Of a stretch of DNA of 9,138 nt, positions 1 through 6,962 are shown piece by piece. The translations under genes were made by a program, and so were the position numbers. A model generated the notes under the pieces. It had not been told where the DNA came from. It did not search any database and worked only from the letters and a program-made list of their open reading frames with translations. The number at the start of each line of letters is the position of its first letter. Positions within the stretch are counted from its first letter, which is position 1. Origin of the DNA: Fidelibacterota bacterium (lineage in GTDB: Bacteria > Fidelibacterota > Marinisomatia > SCGC-AAA003-L08 > D37C17); the NCBI GenBank assembly GCA_002704685.1, contig PAHD01000021.1:8410-17547 (forward strand), written 5' to 3'.

Positions 1-1108
1 TAGCTAAACAAACATTCGGGATTAATGATAAAAAATTACTTAGACCTAATAAAATACCTAATAAAATGATTCCATTAATAATACTTGATAATGAAGTTTT
101 AGCTCCAAACTTAATATTTCCAACCGTTTGAGTTGTAGCTGTCGCAGTTGAAATTCCTCCAAAAATTCCTGAAGTCATATTTGTTACTCCTTGGCTAAAT
201 GCTTCTCTATCACTATTATGCCTTACCCCTGTTATATTATCTGCTATTTTACATGTTAGTAAACTATCAATAATTGCTAACCCAGCTAGTAATGATGCAG
301 GTAATAAAAACTCAACAAATCTTGAAAAATCTGGCAAATAAAATTGAAAAATGCTTGAGTTATTTTCAATATTCATTTTATCTCCAATATATGGAATTTC
401 TAAATTCATTGAATATGCTATGCTAGTACCGATAATTAATATAATCAATGAAGAAGGAATATTTTTTACAGATTTAAACTTAATTACTATAAATTCCCAT
501 AAAAATAATATTAGCAAACATGGAATTGATACATAAAGAGTCTGATAGTTTATATTTTGTATTGTATAACTAAAATCTCTAAAAACATTATAAATATTTT
601 TTTCGATTTCTATACCAAAAAAAGGGTTTATTTGCGATAAGGTAACGATAATTCCAATTCCACACATAAATCCAGCAATTACTGGATAAGGTATATAATT
701 AATAAATTTAGAAATTTTTAAAAAAGAAATCAGAATTAAAATCAGACCACTTAAGAAAATTATTGAAAATGCAGCAGTTAAGTCAGGTCTATTTGTTGTT
801 CCAATAACAAAAGCGCTCATAAATAAAGCAATTTGTGATGCCATAGGTGCAGTAGGGCCACTAACACCAACCACACATCCACCAAATAAACCACCTACAA
901 TGCCTCCAATCACTGCACCTAAAATACCTGCTTTGGGACCTAATTGAGAAATTTCACCAAAAGCTAAAGCTAGTGGTAGAACAATAATTGAAACCATAAT
1001 TCCAGACAAAATATCTATTTTAATATTTGAGTGAAAAATTTTAATATTTTTGTATGGTCCAGTTTCTTTAATTATTTTTGTAATAAGATTTAAAATTGAA
1101 TTTTCCAC
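1..1108 (-). CDS. SulP/SLC26-family anion transporter, C-terminus beyond the window
   Basis: Inner-membrane anion transporter; 369 codons are present and the frame is open at base 1, so the last membrane helices and any cytoplasmic STAS domain lie outside the window. Seen: a series of hydrophobic helices starting with a VLPLALAFG segment (about residues 43-51), then SGPTAPM (83-89), which fits the conserved TM3 anion-site region, and a conserved DSLLTCKIAD...RHNSDREAFSQG...FGGISTATATTQTVGN block (281-331) typical of SulP proteins. This block and the PTxPM motif resemble BicA-type bicarbonate carriers, but sulfate or another anion is equally possible. No in-frame ATG lies upstream of the first helix; I chose GTG at 1108, because an in-frame TAG lies 13 codons upstream. 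The only nearby ATG (1113) is out of frame and stops after seven codons. The gene starts 36 bases after the propeller-protein stop, so it may be co-transcribed with it. Confidence 0.85.
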   Translation of the reverse strand, partial: MENSILNLITKIIKETGPYKNIKIFHSNIKIDILSGIMVSIIVLPLALAFGEISQLGPKAGILGAVIGGIVGGLFGGCVVGVSGPTAPMASQIALFMSAFVIGTTNRPDLTAAFSIIFLSGLILILISFLKISKFINYIPYPVIAGFMCGIGIIVTLSQINPFFGIEIEKNIYNVFRDFSYTIQNINYQTLYVSIPCLLILFLWEFIVIKFKSVKNIPSSLIILIIGTSIAYSMNLEIPYIGDKMNIENNSSIFQFYLPDFSRFVEFLLPASLLAGLAIIDSLLTCKIADNITGVRHNSDREAFSQGVTNMTSGIFGGISTATATTQTVGNIKFGAKTSLSSIINGIILLGILLGLSNFLSLIPNVCLA

Positions 1109-1144
1109 TCCATTTGATTTAAAAATAGATACAAAAAATAAAAA

Positions 1145-2494
1145 CTAAATTTCAAAATTTAAAATTATATTAATTAATTGAACTACATCAAGAATATTTA
1201 CCGTGTTATCTTGATTTATATCTGAAACATTATTCTGTTCAAGACCAAGCACAACATTAACTAAAATAACAACATCTAAAATATCAATCATACTATCAAA
1301 ATTAATATCGCCAATTAAATTAGTTTGAATGCCATCAATTTTTAAAAAACCAAACTGACCATTATCGACTGCAATTACAGCTCCACCATCATCAGTTAAA
1401 TCAATATCTTCACCTGCCCAGTCATAAGCATAATTATATAAATCAAGTGAAGAAAATGTTGTTTCAAAATCTACATTACCAATATTATCAAATTTAATTA
1501 GATAAGCATTCCATGTATCTGAACAATCATTACCATTGCATTGAGAATAATTATATTCATCACCTGTTCCTGCTATAGTAACGCAACCCCCATCATTAGT
1601 AGCTTTAATTCCCCAGGCTTCATCATGAATGTATTGAGGGTTAAAACCACGTGGGTTACCCACTTTTTGTTCCCAAATTAAATCACCGTTACTATTAAGC
1701 TTTATTGTATATGTATCCCAATTTTGAGTACCAGATAAGGTGTGACCTGCTAAAAATATATTTCCATCAGAACTTACATCCATTCCAAAACAATGGTCAT
1801 AATTACTACCTCCATATTCTTGGTGCCAAATAACTTCTCCATCTAAGTTCATCTTAATTACTTTAAAATCAAAAGCTTCTTCTGATAAACCAGAAATAAT
1901 TAAACTATTATTTATATACTTTATTCTATAAGCCTGAGAGATATACTGATTTAGATTTAAACTACTTATTTCATTTCCCTCTTCATCAGTAAACATAATA
2001 AATCCTTGTCCCTCAGTATAAAATGTATTGTTTGGATCTTGAGCATAAACATAGCCAACTGCTACTATACCATCAGGAGTTAAAGCTGCATGTTCAAAAG
2101 CATCCGTACCACCATTATTATATGTTCTGCTGAAAATTGTTGAACCATTATTTTTATCTAACTTAATTAAAGCACTATTTCTATTTAAGGATCCACATAT
2201 TAAATAGCCATCACTAAGCTCGACTGCACTATTACCTAAATTATGTCCGCCAATATTTATTTCTCTTGACCACAATAATTCTCCATAAGAATCAGTTTTG
2301 ACAATAAAAATTTTAGAATTTGGTAAAAAATTACTCTCCCCAATTTGAAGATATCCACCATCTTCACAAGTCATTATAAAGTGGCCATGAGATTCTTCTG
2401 CAGAACCATTATATTGTTGAAACCACTCAATATTTGGAGTCCCAAGTAATAAAAAAGGAACAAAAGTTAAACTAAAGATTTTATTAATATGCAT
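1145..2494 (-). CDS. Secreted seven-bladed beta-propeller protein with C-terminal dockerin-like tail
   Basis: Exported protein of about 449 residues with no recognised enzyme motif. Seen: a hydrophobic N-terminal segment (INKIFSLTFVPFLLLG) that looks like a signal peptide. About seven imperfect repeats of 45-60 residues follow, with a core of the type DGG-hydrophobic-hydrophobic-x-G ... I-K-x-D-x-x-G-x-x-x-W, as expected for a beta-propeller. The last 55 residues (DNA 1148-1312) carry two calcium-loop repeats, D-I-N-F-D...D-I-L-D and D-I-N-Q-D...N-I-L-D, as in type I dockerins. Two cysteines in blade six (CNGNDC) could form a disulfide. The frame also allows a TTG start at 2512, but I prefer ATG at 2494: it has GAAGAG upstream and gives a cleaner signal peptide. 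The propeller may bind ligands or partners; its function is unknown. The same tail occurs on two other proteins of this window. Confidence 0.85.
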   Translation of the reverse strand: MHINKIFSLTFVPFLLLGTPNIEWFQQYNGSAEESHGHFIMTCEDGGYLQIGESNFLPNSKIFIVKTDSYGELLWSREINIGGHNLGNSAVELSDGYLICGSLNRNSALIKLDKNNGSTIFSRTYNNGGTDAFEHAALTPDGIVAVGYVYAQDPNNTFYTEGQGFIMFTDEEGNEISSLNLNQYISQAYRIKYINNSLIISGLSEEAFDFKVIKMNLDGEVIWHQEYGGSNYDHCFGMDVSSDGNIFLAGHTLSGTQNWDTYTIKLNSNGDLIWEQKVGNPRGFNPQYIHDEAWGIKATNDGGCVTIAGTGDEYNYSQCNGNDCSDTWNAYLIKFDNIGNVDFETTFSSLDLYNYAYDWAGEDIDLTDDGGAVIAVDNGQFGFLKIDGIQTNLIGDINFDSMIDILDVVILVNVVLGLEQNNVSDINQDNTVNILDVVQLINIILNFEI

Positions 2495-2527
2495 AATATA
2501 AATTCTCTTCAAATTAGATAAACAAAG

Positions 2528-2965
2528 TTAGCTAATAAAGTAAATTTTATAAAGAAATTTTCTAATAATAATTGGAAACATTAAAATAGGAAACAACAAA
2601 TATTCTAAATATTTATTAGAGTGCTTAAAATTAACAACGTCACTGATTAAGGTTCCTTTTTCTATCTTTTCAACAGTATGCCTATGTTCCCAAAAAATAA
2701 TACCAAAAGGTAACTCCTCACCTTTATCTATAAATGATAATCTATCTTTATTTAATTTATAATTTTTATGTATAACTCTGAAATTTTTCCATCCAAAAAA
2801 CCATAACTTGAAGTATGCTTTATGATTATTTCGTATACCACTCCAATTAATTATTTTTACAGGTTGAAATCGAGTAAGAAACTTGACTATTTCTATTGAA
2901 TGAAAAGATTTTACAACTTTATCAAAATCAGTTTTTTTTAAAATAACATTTTGTTTATATATCAT
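2528..2965 (-). CDS. SRPBCC-fold (START/polyketide-cyclase-like) ligand-binding protein
   Basis: Small soluble protein of 145 residues. The SRPBCC call rests on a sequence pattern typical of the single-domain group: an initial strand and helix (IYKQNVILKKTDFDKVVKSFH), a central strand pair around residues 52-80, then a motif of the form PFGxxFWEHRHxxxxxxxGTxxxDxVNF (86-113), and a long hydrophobic C-terminal helix (about 119-143), the usual last helix that packs over the pocket. Such proteins bind lipids or other hydrophobic molecules; no catalytic residues can be assigned. An upstream TTG (2980) could extend it by five residues, but I chose ATG at 2965, which overlaps the psd stop by 11 bases and implies translational coupling. 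Position directly behind a phospholipid-synthesis gene fits a lipid-related role, which is inference only. Confidence 0.7.
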   Translation of the reverse strand: MIYKQNVILKKTDFDKVVKSFHSIEIVKFLTRFQPVKIINWSGIRNNHKAYFKLWFFGWKNFRVIHKNYKLNKDRLSFIDKGEELPFGIIFWEHRHTVEKIEKGTLISDVVNFKHSNKYLEYLLFPILMFPIIIRKFLYKIYFIS

Positions 2966-3620
2966 TAGAAAAATTTCCAATAATAGTTTTACATCCTCTA
3001 ACTTTCATGCCTTTTCTAACCTTAACTTTAAAATTAACAGGTACAATAATCTCTACTCGAGAACCAAACTTTATAAATCCTAATTTATCACCTTGATTGA
3101 CATCTAAATTTTTATCCATGTGATTTACAATTCTTCTTGCAACAAAACCTGCTATTTGTTTTATTTTAAAAATATTTTTTTTATCATCTTGAAAAATAAT
3201 TGAAGTTTGTTCGTTCTTATCAGATGCTTTATTTTTAAACGCACCAAAAAATTTTCCAGGATTATACGTTGTTTCTACAACTTTTGCACTAAGAGGAATC
3301 CACTGTCTATGAACATTTAAAACAGATAAAAATATTGCTATTTTTACTGACTTGCCTATTTGCTCGTCATCATAATTTTCAATAGAGATTATTCTTCCAT
3401 CCGCTGGAGATAAAAAATCACTATTATCATTAATTACTTTTCTAATAGGATCTCTAAAAAAATAACATATTAAAATAAATAAGTAAAATAAATATATACT
3501 TAATAATTCTATCCAAGAATAATCAAGATAAATTGAAAGTAAATATGTAATAATCCATATTAATAATGAATATAAAATTATTCTGTAACCCTCAGGGGCA
3601 ATATTTATAATGCTTCTCAT
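2955..3620 (-). CDS. psd: Phosphatidylserine decarboxylase proenzyme, short PSD-A type
   Basis: Makes phosphatidylethanolamine from phosphatidylserine at the inner membrane, using a pyruvoyl group formed by self-cleavage. Seen: two N-terminal hydrophobic segments (about residues 12-33 and 38-54), FFRDP (54-58), the SPADGRI motif with Asp74, NVHRQW with His104, and FGSR with the expected self-cleavage site between Gly186 and Ser187. The 221 residues match the short bacterial class (about 210-220) rather than the longer E. coli class. The ATG at 3620 lacks a clear Shine-Dalgarno sequence but gives the standard N-terminus. In many bacteria this class is followed by pssA; here the next gene is the SRPBCC protein, overlapping by 11 bases, so phosphatidylserine synthase must be encoded elsewhere. 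An archaetidylserine-type substrate cannot be excluded, but is unlikely in a bacterium. Confidence 0.92.
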   Translation of the reverse strand: MRSIINIAPEGYRIILYSLLIWIITYLLSIYLDYSWIELLSIYLFYLFILICYFFRDPIRKVINDNSDFLSPADGRIISIENYDDEQIGKSVKIAIFLSVLNVHRQWIPLSAKVVETTYNPGKFFGAFKNKASDKNEQTSIIFQDDKKNIFKIKQIAGFVARRIVNHMDKNLDVNQGDKLGFIKFGSRVEIIVPVNFKVKVRKGMKVRGCKTIIGNFSNDI

Positions 3621-3651
3621 GCTATAAATCTAAGTCAAATAATTATCTAAA

Positions 3652-4677
3652 TTAAATTGAAGAAAAATCAAGTAGTACTTTCCCAAAATTTTTTCTATTT
3701 TGTATATATCTATGAGCTTTTGGTGCATCCTTGTATGAAAAATTCTTATCAACAATTGGATGCAAATTATTATTATTAACTAACTTAATTAAATTATTTA
3801 TTGATCTTTTTACTTTCCATTCATGTCCTTTAAATCTTCCTAAATGGTATCCCATTACAGCTTTATTGTTTGCCATTAAATCCATGGGTTTATATTTAGG
3901 CATTGAATAAATTTCTTTCATGGCAACTAATGGTTTTAACTTATCTCCTTTTACAAGATTTTGATCACCATAAATAATCAGCTTACCCATTTTTGATAAA
4001 ACACTGTAACTCAATTTCCAATTTTTAGCACCTATTGGATCGATAATTAAATCTACACCCTTACCATTGGTAAAATTCATAATTTCTTCATAAATATTTT
4101 CTTTATTATAATCAATACACTTATCAACACCCATTTTAATAAGTTTATTGTGTTTCCAAGATGAAGAAGTTCCGATAATTTTAATATTTTTGGTTTTTGC
4201 TAGTTGGATAGCTGCAGTTCCTACACCACCACCAGCACCATGAATAAGAAATGTATCATTTTCTTGTAAATTACCAAGATCAAACATCATCATGTAAGCT
4301 GTTATATAAGTAACAGGAAATGCAGCAGCTTCTCTTAATGTGAAACTTTCTGGTAATGGAATGACAGAATTTACATCAATACATGCTTGTGAACTGTAAC
4401 TACCACTAAGTGTCAGACCCATCACTTTATCACCAATATTAAAATCTTTTACATTTGGTCCCATTTTATCAATCACTCCACTTACCTCACCTCCTAAAAT
4501 AGATCCAGGTTTTGGTCCTCCTGGATAAAGTTTCATTCTAGCCATTATTTCTGCAAAATTAATTCCTGCATAATGGACCTTAACTCTTACTTGATTTTCA
4601 TCAGGCTCCAAGTCATTAAGATTCATAACCTTTAGAACATCTGGTCCACCATATTTAGTAAGTATAACACTTTTCAT
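3652..4677 (-). CDS. MDR-family NAD(P)H oxidoreductase, VAT-1 / quinone oxidoreductase-like
   Basis: Medium-chain dehydrogenase/reductase of 341 residues. Seen: an N-terminal GroES-like domain (MKSVILTKYGGPDVLKV, then GINFAEIMARMKLYP and GGEVSGVI), followed by a Rossmann domain with nucleotide-binding motif GAGGGVG (147-153) and DLIIDPIG (209-216). The structural and catalytic zinc ligands of alcohol dehydrogenases are absent, which places it in the zinc-independent quinone oxidoreductase branch. The segment PMDLMANNKAVMGYHLGRF in the C-terminal part resembles the vesicle-protein VAT-1/MDR3 subgroup. It probably reduces quinones or enones with NADPH, but the substrate is not readable. ATG at 4677 has AAAGG seven bases upstream. 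It begins 24 bases after the LOG gene and is probably in the same transcript. It should not be taken as the alcohol dehydrogenase step after AlkB without evidence. Confidence 0.88.
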   Translation of the reverse strand: MKSVILTKYGGPDVLKVMNLNDLEPDENQVRVKVHYAGINFAEIMARMKLYPGGPKPGSILGGEVSGVIDKMGPNVKDFNIGDKVMGLTLSGSYSSQACIDVNSVIPLPESFTLREAAAFPVTYITAYMMMFDLGNLQENDTFLIHGAGGGVGTAAIQLAKTKNIKIIGTSSSWKHNKLIKMGVDKCIDYNKENIYEEIMNFTNGKGVDLIIDPIGAKNWKLSYSVLSKMGKLIIYGDQNLVKGDKLKPLVAMKEIYSMPKYKPMDLMANNKAVMGYHLGRFKGHEWKVKRSINNLIKLVNNNNLHPIVDKNFSYKDAPKAHRYIQNRKNFGKVLLDFSSI

Positions 4678-4701
4678 ATTTTACCTTTTCAGTTATATTA
4701 A

Positions 4702-5424
4702 TTATATGTCCATATTTTGCTTTAAATATTCAAATGCTTCTTCTACAGAATTAATAATAACAAATAAATCAAGATCAGACTTTGATATAACCTTATTTTC
4801 AATTAATCTATCCCAATCTATTAATCCATCCCAAAAATCTTTACCGAATAAGATTATTGGAATATTTCTTGTTATTTTTTTTGTTTGTATTAATGTGATT
4901 ATATCAAAAAATTCATCTAATGTACCCACACCCCCAGGCCATACAACAATACCTTTAGTTTTATAAATAAACCAAAATTTTCTCATAAAAAAATAATGGA
5001 AAACGAAATTTAATCCTTTTGTTATCCATTTATTATTTGTCTGTTCAAACGGTAATGATATACCCAGTCCAACAGTTTTTCCCTTTGCTTCATATGCTCC
5101 TTGGTTTGCAGCTTCCATTATTCCTGGGCCAGCACCTGATGCAACTACAAACTTTTTACCATCAAATTTTTCTAAATTCCATTTTGTGATTTTATATGAT
5201 AAATCTTTAGCCTTGCTATAATACTTATTAATTGGAGTATTATTTTTATTTTCAATCCTGGCTGAGCCAAAAAAAACAATTGTACTATCTATCTGGTGCT
5301 TATTAAATGATTCTAGTGGGAATAAATATTCAGATAAAATTCTTATTGGTCTTCCAGACATACTACCTAGAAATTTTTTATCGTAGTAAAGCCTTTGTTT
5401 TTCCATAAATTTTTGTTTATTCAC
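4702..5424 (-). CDS. LOG-family nucleoside 5'-monophosphate phosphoribohydrolase
   Basis: Cytosolic enzyme of the LOG (Lonely Guy, TIGR00730) family, which releases the base from (cytokinin) riboside 5'-monophosphates or ordinary nucleotides. Seen: Rossmann-type start STIVFFGSARI (47-57), the GAGPGIMEAAN motif (97-107), Arg148 in MRKFW, and the signature PGGVGTLDE (163-171) with the catalytic Glu171. The length of 240 residues and the N-terminal RPIRILSEYLFPLE segment match the longer bacterial subgroup rather than the ~190-residue plant-like one. Many bacterial members were once annotated as lysine decarboxylases, which is wrong for this motif set. The start is uncertain: GTG at 5424 lies eight bases after the alkB stop, and ATG at 5406 is the alternative; neither has a clear ribosome binding site. 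Why it follows alkB is unknown. Confidence 0.88.
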   Translation of the reverse strand: MNKQKFMEKQRLYYDKKFLGSMSGRPIRILSEYLFPLESFNKHQIDSTIVFFGSARIENKNNTPINKYYSKAKDLSYKITKWNLEKFDGKKFVVASGAGPGIMEAANQGAYEAKGKTVGLGISLPFEQTNNKWITKGLNFVFHYFFMRKFWFIYKTKGIVVWPGGVGTLDEFFDIITLIQTKKITRNIPIILFGKDFWDGLIDWDRLIENKVISKSDLDLFVIINSVEEAFEYLKQNMDI

Positions 5425-5432
5425 TTAAGAAT

Positions 5433-6119
5433 TTACAAACTTTTAACTAATTTTTTTTCAAATTCATTAGCAAAATTTTGGTCCCAATTCAATAGTTCCC
5501 TACTCATTATTTTTTTATATAAAAATGGAAAAATTAAAACAAGATATAACATTGTTAAATAACCATAAGGTAGTATTGGAGCATCTTTATCTACAGGTTT
5601 CAATTCCCAAAACTTTAAATTAGAATTACTATGATGATTAGAATGTCTTGTTACATTATATAGATAAAGACTACTAAAAAAATGATTTGAATTCCATGAA
5701 TGTCTTAAGCGAACTGGTCTATTCTTTTCTCTAACTAAACCATAATGCTCAATATAATTTATAGCTTCTAGAATTGATTTTGATAAAAATGCTATCAAAA
5801 AAAATAAAAATAAACCTAAAAATCCACTAAACAAAAAAGCAATTAAAGCAATAAAAAAACTTCTTAAATAGCCTCTAATAAATCTATTTTTAAAATTAAA
5901 TACATTATAGTTCTTTCTAGACAATCTTTTTGATTCAAGTTCCCAACCTGATTTATTTTCGTCAAAAATAGCTTTTAAAATAAATGAATAAATATTTTGT
6001 CCCCTTTTTGCAGTAGCTGGATCTTCTGGTAAGCATACATTTTTATGATGGCCATATACATGCTCTATACCAAAATTACAATCACATGAAAAAGCAAGCA
6101 ACCAATTTCCAACAAACAT
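5433..6119 (-). CDS. alkB: Alkane 1-monooxygenase AlkB, C-terminal two-thirds (frame-shifted from the N-terminal part)
   Basis: Carries most of the di-iron site of a membrane alkane hydroxylase, which converts alkanes to 1-alkanols with O2 and rubredoxin. Seen: EHVYGHH (19-25), NYIEHYGL (121-128) and RHSNHH (158-163), the second, intermediate and third conserved histidine-rich motifs of AlkB. It also has PEDPATAKRGQ after the second motif, RHSWNSNH before the third, and LPYGYLTM near the C-terminus, all typical of AlkB. A hydrophobic pair lies at about 84-112. The missing HELVH motif is in the preceding frame (6127-6555). The ATG at 6119 is an artificial start, because NKFD lies in frame just upstream and continues the family consensus. 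Joining the frames gives about 373 residues, near the normal AlkB length. No rubredoxin domain is fused. The LOG gene follows after eight bases. Confidence 0.88.
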   Translation of the reverse strand: MFVGNWLLAFSCDCNFGIEHVYGHHKNVCLPEDPATAKRGQNIYSFILKAIFDENKSGWELESKRLSRKNYNVFNFKNRFIRGYLRSFFIALIAFLFSGFLGLFLFFLIAFLSKSILEAINYIEHYGLVREKNRPVRLRHSWNSNHFFSSLYLYNVTRHSNHHSNSNLKFWELKPVDKDAPILPYGYLTMLYLVLIFPFLYKKIMSRELLNWDQNFANEFEKKLVKSL

Positions 6120-6126
6120 ATCAAAT

Positions 6127-6555
6127 TTATTTTTTTTTTCTATGAACTAATTCATGACCTCCGGATATACCAATACCACCTGCAATTAAAAAGGTTTGAA
6201 CAATAATAGAAATTTTATCAACTAAAGTAAAAGAGTTTTTTAATTCGTAAAAATTAATATTAAAAATATTAAAAAAATTCAGATACCATTCAGGCAATAC
6301 ACTACTAAAAAGAGATATAACATAAAAAATAAAGATAAAAATCATTGGTAATGCTAAGTAAATCGATAAGTCTAATAAAAATGTGTAAGAAAATTTTTCT
6401 ATTTTTTTATCTCTAGGAAAAATTATATCACCAAAAATAATTAAAATCGAAAAGCAAAGAAAATAAATAGTAGGATAATGCGTACCAAGTAATGATATAA
6501 ATAAAAATGAACAAAGTAAAAATAATGGAAAGTAATATTTAATATATTTAATCAT
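6127..6555 (-). CDS. alkB: Alkane 1-monooxygenase AlkB, N-terminal third (ends early at a frameshift)
   Basis: 142 residues with four hydrophobic membrane segments (about 7-22, 27-45, 61-85 and 112-130), ending in HELVHRKKK and a stop. HELVH (134-138) is the first conserved histidine motif of AlkB; the others are in the next frame. In intact AlkB the motif is followed by K/R-N-K-F-D and the G-x-x-L-L-A stretch. Those residues are found here only after skipping one A of an A10 run, which gives HELVHRKKNKFDMFVGN. The ATG at 6555 overlaps the regulator stop as TAATG, so translation is probably coupled; no separate Shine-Dalgarno sequence is visible. As written, this piece alone cannot be an active enzyme. 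Whether the gene is dead, misassembled or rescued by slippage is not decided by the sequence. Confidence 0.85.
   Translation of the reverse strand: MIKYIKYYFPLFLLCSFLFISLLGTHYPTIYFLCFSILIIFGDIIFPRDKKIEKFSYTFLLDLSIYLALPMIFIFIFYVISLFSSVLPEWYLNFFNIFNINFYELKNSFTLVDKISIIVQTFLIAGGIGISGGHELVHRKKK
6130..6139 (-). other. A10 homopolymer that breaks the alkB frame
   Basis: On the coding strand the run reads CATAG-A10-TAAATTTG. Read as it stands it gives H-R-K-K-K-stop. Removing one A (or adding two) gives H-R-K-K-N-K-F-D, which restores the AlkB consensus and a 373-residue protein. The event is therefore a single-base insertion relative to the ancestral frame, or a reading error at a homopolymer. Confidence 0.9.
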
Positions 6556-6911
6556 TAATTATTTGTTTTTAAATCTAAATCTTTATTTTTAATCTTTTCA
6601 GTAAGAACCTGCCAATCACTACTTGTAAAATTTTTAGCAACCCTTAAAAAGTTTGTGATTAAAATTGGTTTTTTATTTATGATTTTTTTTATATCATCAT
6701 CAATCATATTTGCAAAGGATAATAATTTATCAATATTATAATTAAGTGCTTTTGCTATATCCTTTAAAACAGGTAAAGATGTATTAATCTTACCTTTCTC
6801 TATATACAATATATTAACATTTGAAACATTCACTATTTGAGCTAATTTTCTTAAACTTAGACCTTTTTTTGTTCTCAATTCACTAATGATTTTACCAATT
6901 TTATTATTCAT
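6555..6911 (-). CDS. XRE/Cro-CI-type HTH transcriptional regulator upstream of alkB
   Basis: 118-residue DNA-binding protein. Seen: a canonical HTH_XRE domain at residues 5-63 (IGKIISELRTKKGLSLRKLA, helix two at 19-30, recognition helix about 31-41 with NVNILYIEKGK, then LPVLKDIAKALN). A C-terminal region (64-118) follows, with IIDD and PILITNFLRVAKNFTSSDWQ segments, that matches no sensor domain I recognise; it may serve for dimerisation. ATG at 6911 has AAAGGA five bases upstream, the best ribosome binding site in the window. Its stop overlaps the alkB start as TAATG. Two copies of a 19-bp palindrome lie 28-78 bases upstream and are its likely binding sites, which implies autoregulation and control of alkB. 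Whether it represses or activates, and its effector, are unknown. Confidence 0.9.
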   Translation of the reverse strand: MNNKIGKIISELRTKKGLSLRKLAQIVNVSNVNILYIEKGKINTSLPVLKDIAKALNYNIDKLLSFANMIDDDIKKIINKKPILITNFLRVAKNFTSSDWQVLTEKIKNKDLDLKTNN

Positions 6912-6916
6912 AATAA

Positions 6917-6922
6917 TCCTTT
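6917..6922 (-). promoter_or_regulatory. Ribosome binding site of the XRE regulator
   Basis: AAAGGA on the coding strand, five bases before ATG at 6911. It is worth noting because most other genes of the window lack such a site; this supports the chosen start and suggests efficient initiation of the regulator cistron. Confidence 0.7.
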
Positions 6923-6938
6923 AACTATTAAATTTAAA

Positions 6939-6957
6939 TGCTAAGTGTTAATTAGCA
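6939..6957. promoter_or_regulatory. Operator-like palindrome, copy 1 (TGCTAA-N7-TTAGCA)
   Basis: Perfect 6-bp inverted repeat around a 7-base centre, reading TGCTAAGTGTTAATTAGCA. Its reverse complement matches copy 2 at 17 of 19 positions, including most of the non-palindromic centre, so both copies are one binding site in opposite orientations. It lies between the predicted -10 element and the regulator start, where bound protein would block transcription. The binder is presumably the XRE protein encoded immediately downstream; this is inferred from position. Confidence 0.75.
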
Positions 6958-6962
6958 ATTAA

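Noticed and set aside
351..536. 61-codon plus-strand reading frame
   Set aside because: It lies antisense to the well-supported SulP gene and has no ribosome binding site or recognisable domain.
2529..2536. Palindrome TTAGCTAA near the end of the SRPBCC gene as a third operator
   Set aside because: It shares letters with the operator half-site but lacks the 7-base centre and lies in coding sequence; expected by chance in AT-rich DNA.
3652..4677. Zinc alcohol dehydrogenase acting on AlkB products
   Set aside because: The zinc-binding cysteines and histidines are missing; the protein fits the zinc-independent quinone oxidoreductase/VAT-1 group.
4706..4966. 86-codon plus-strand reading frame
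   Set aside because: It is antisense to the LOG gene, including its conserved PGGVGTLDE region, and is a shadow of that coding sequence.
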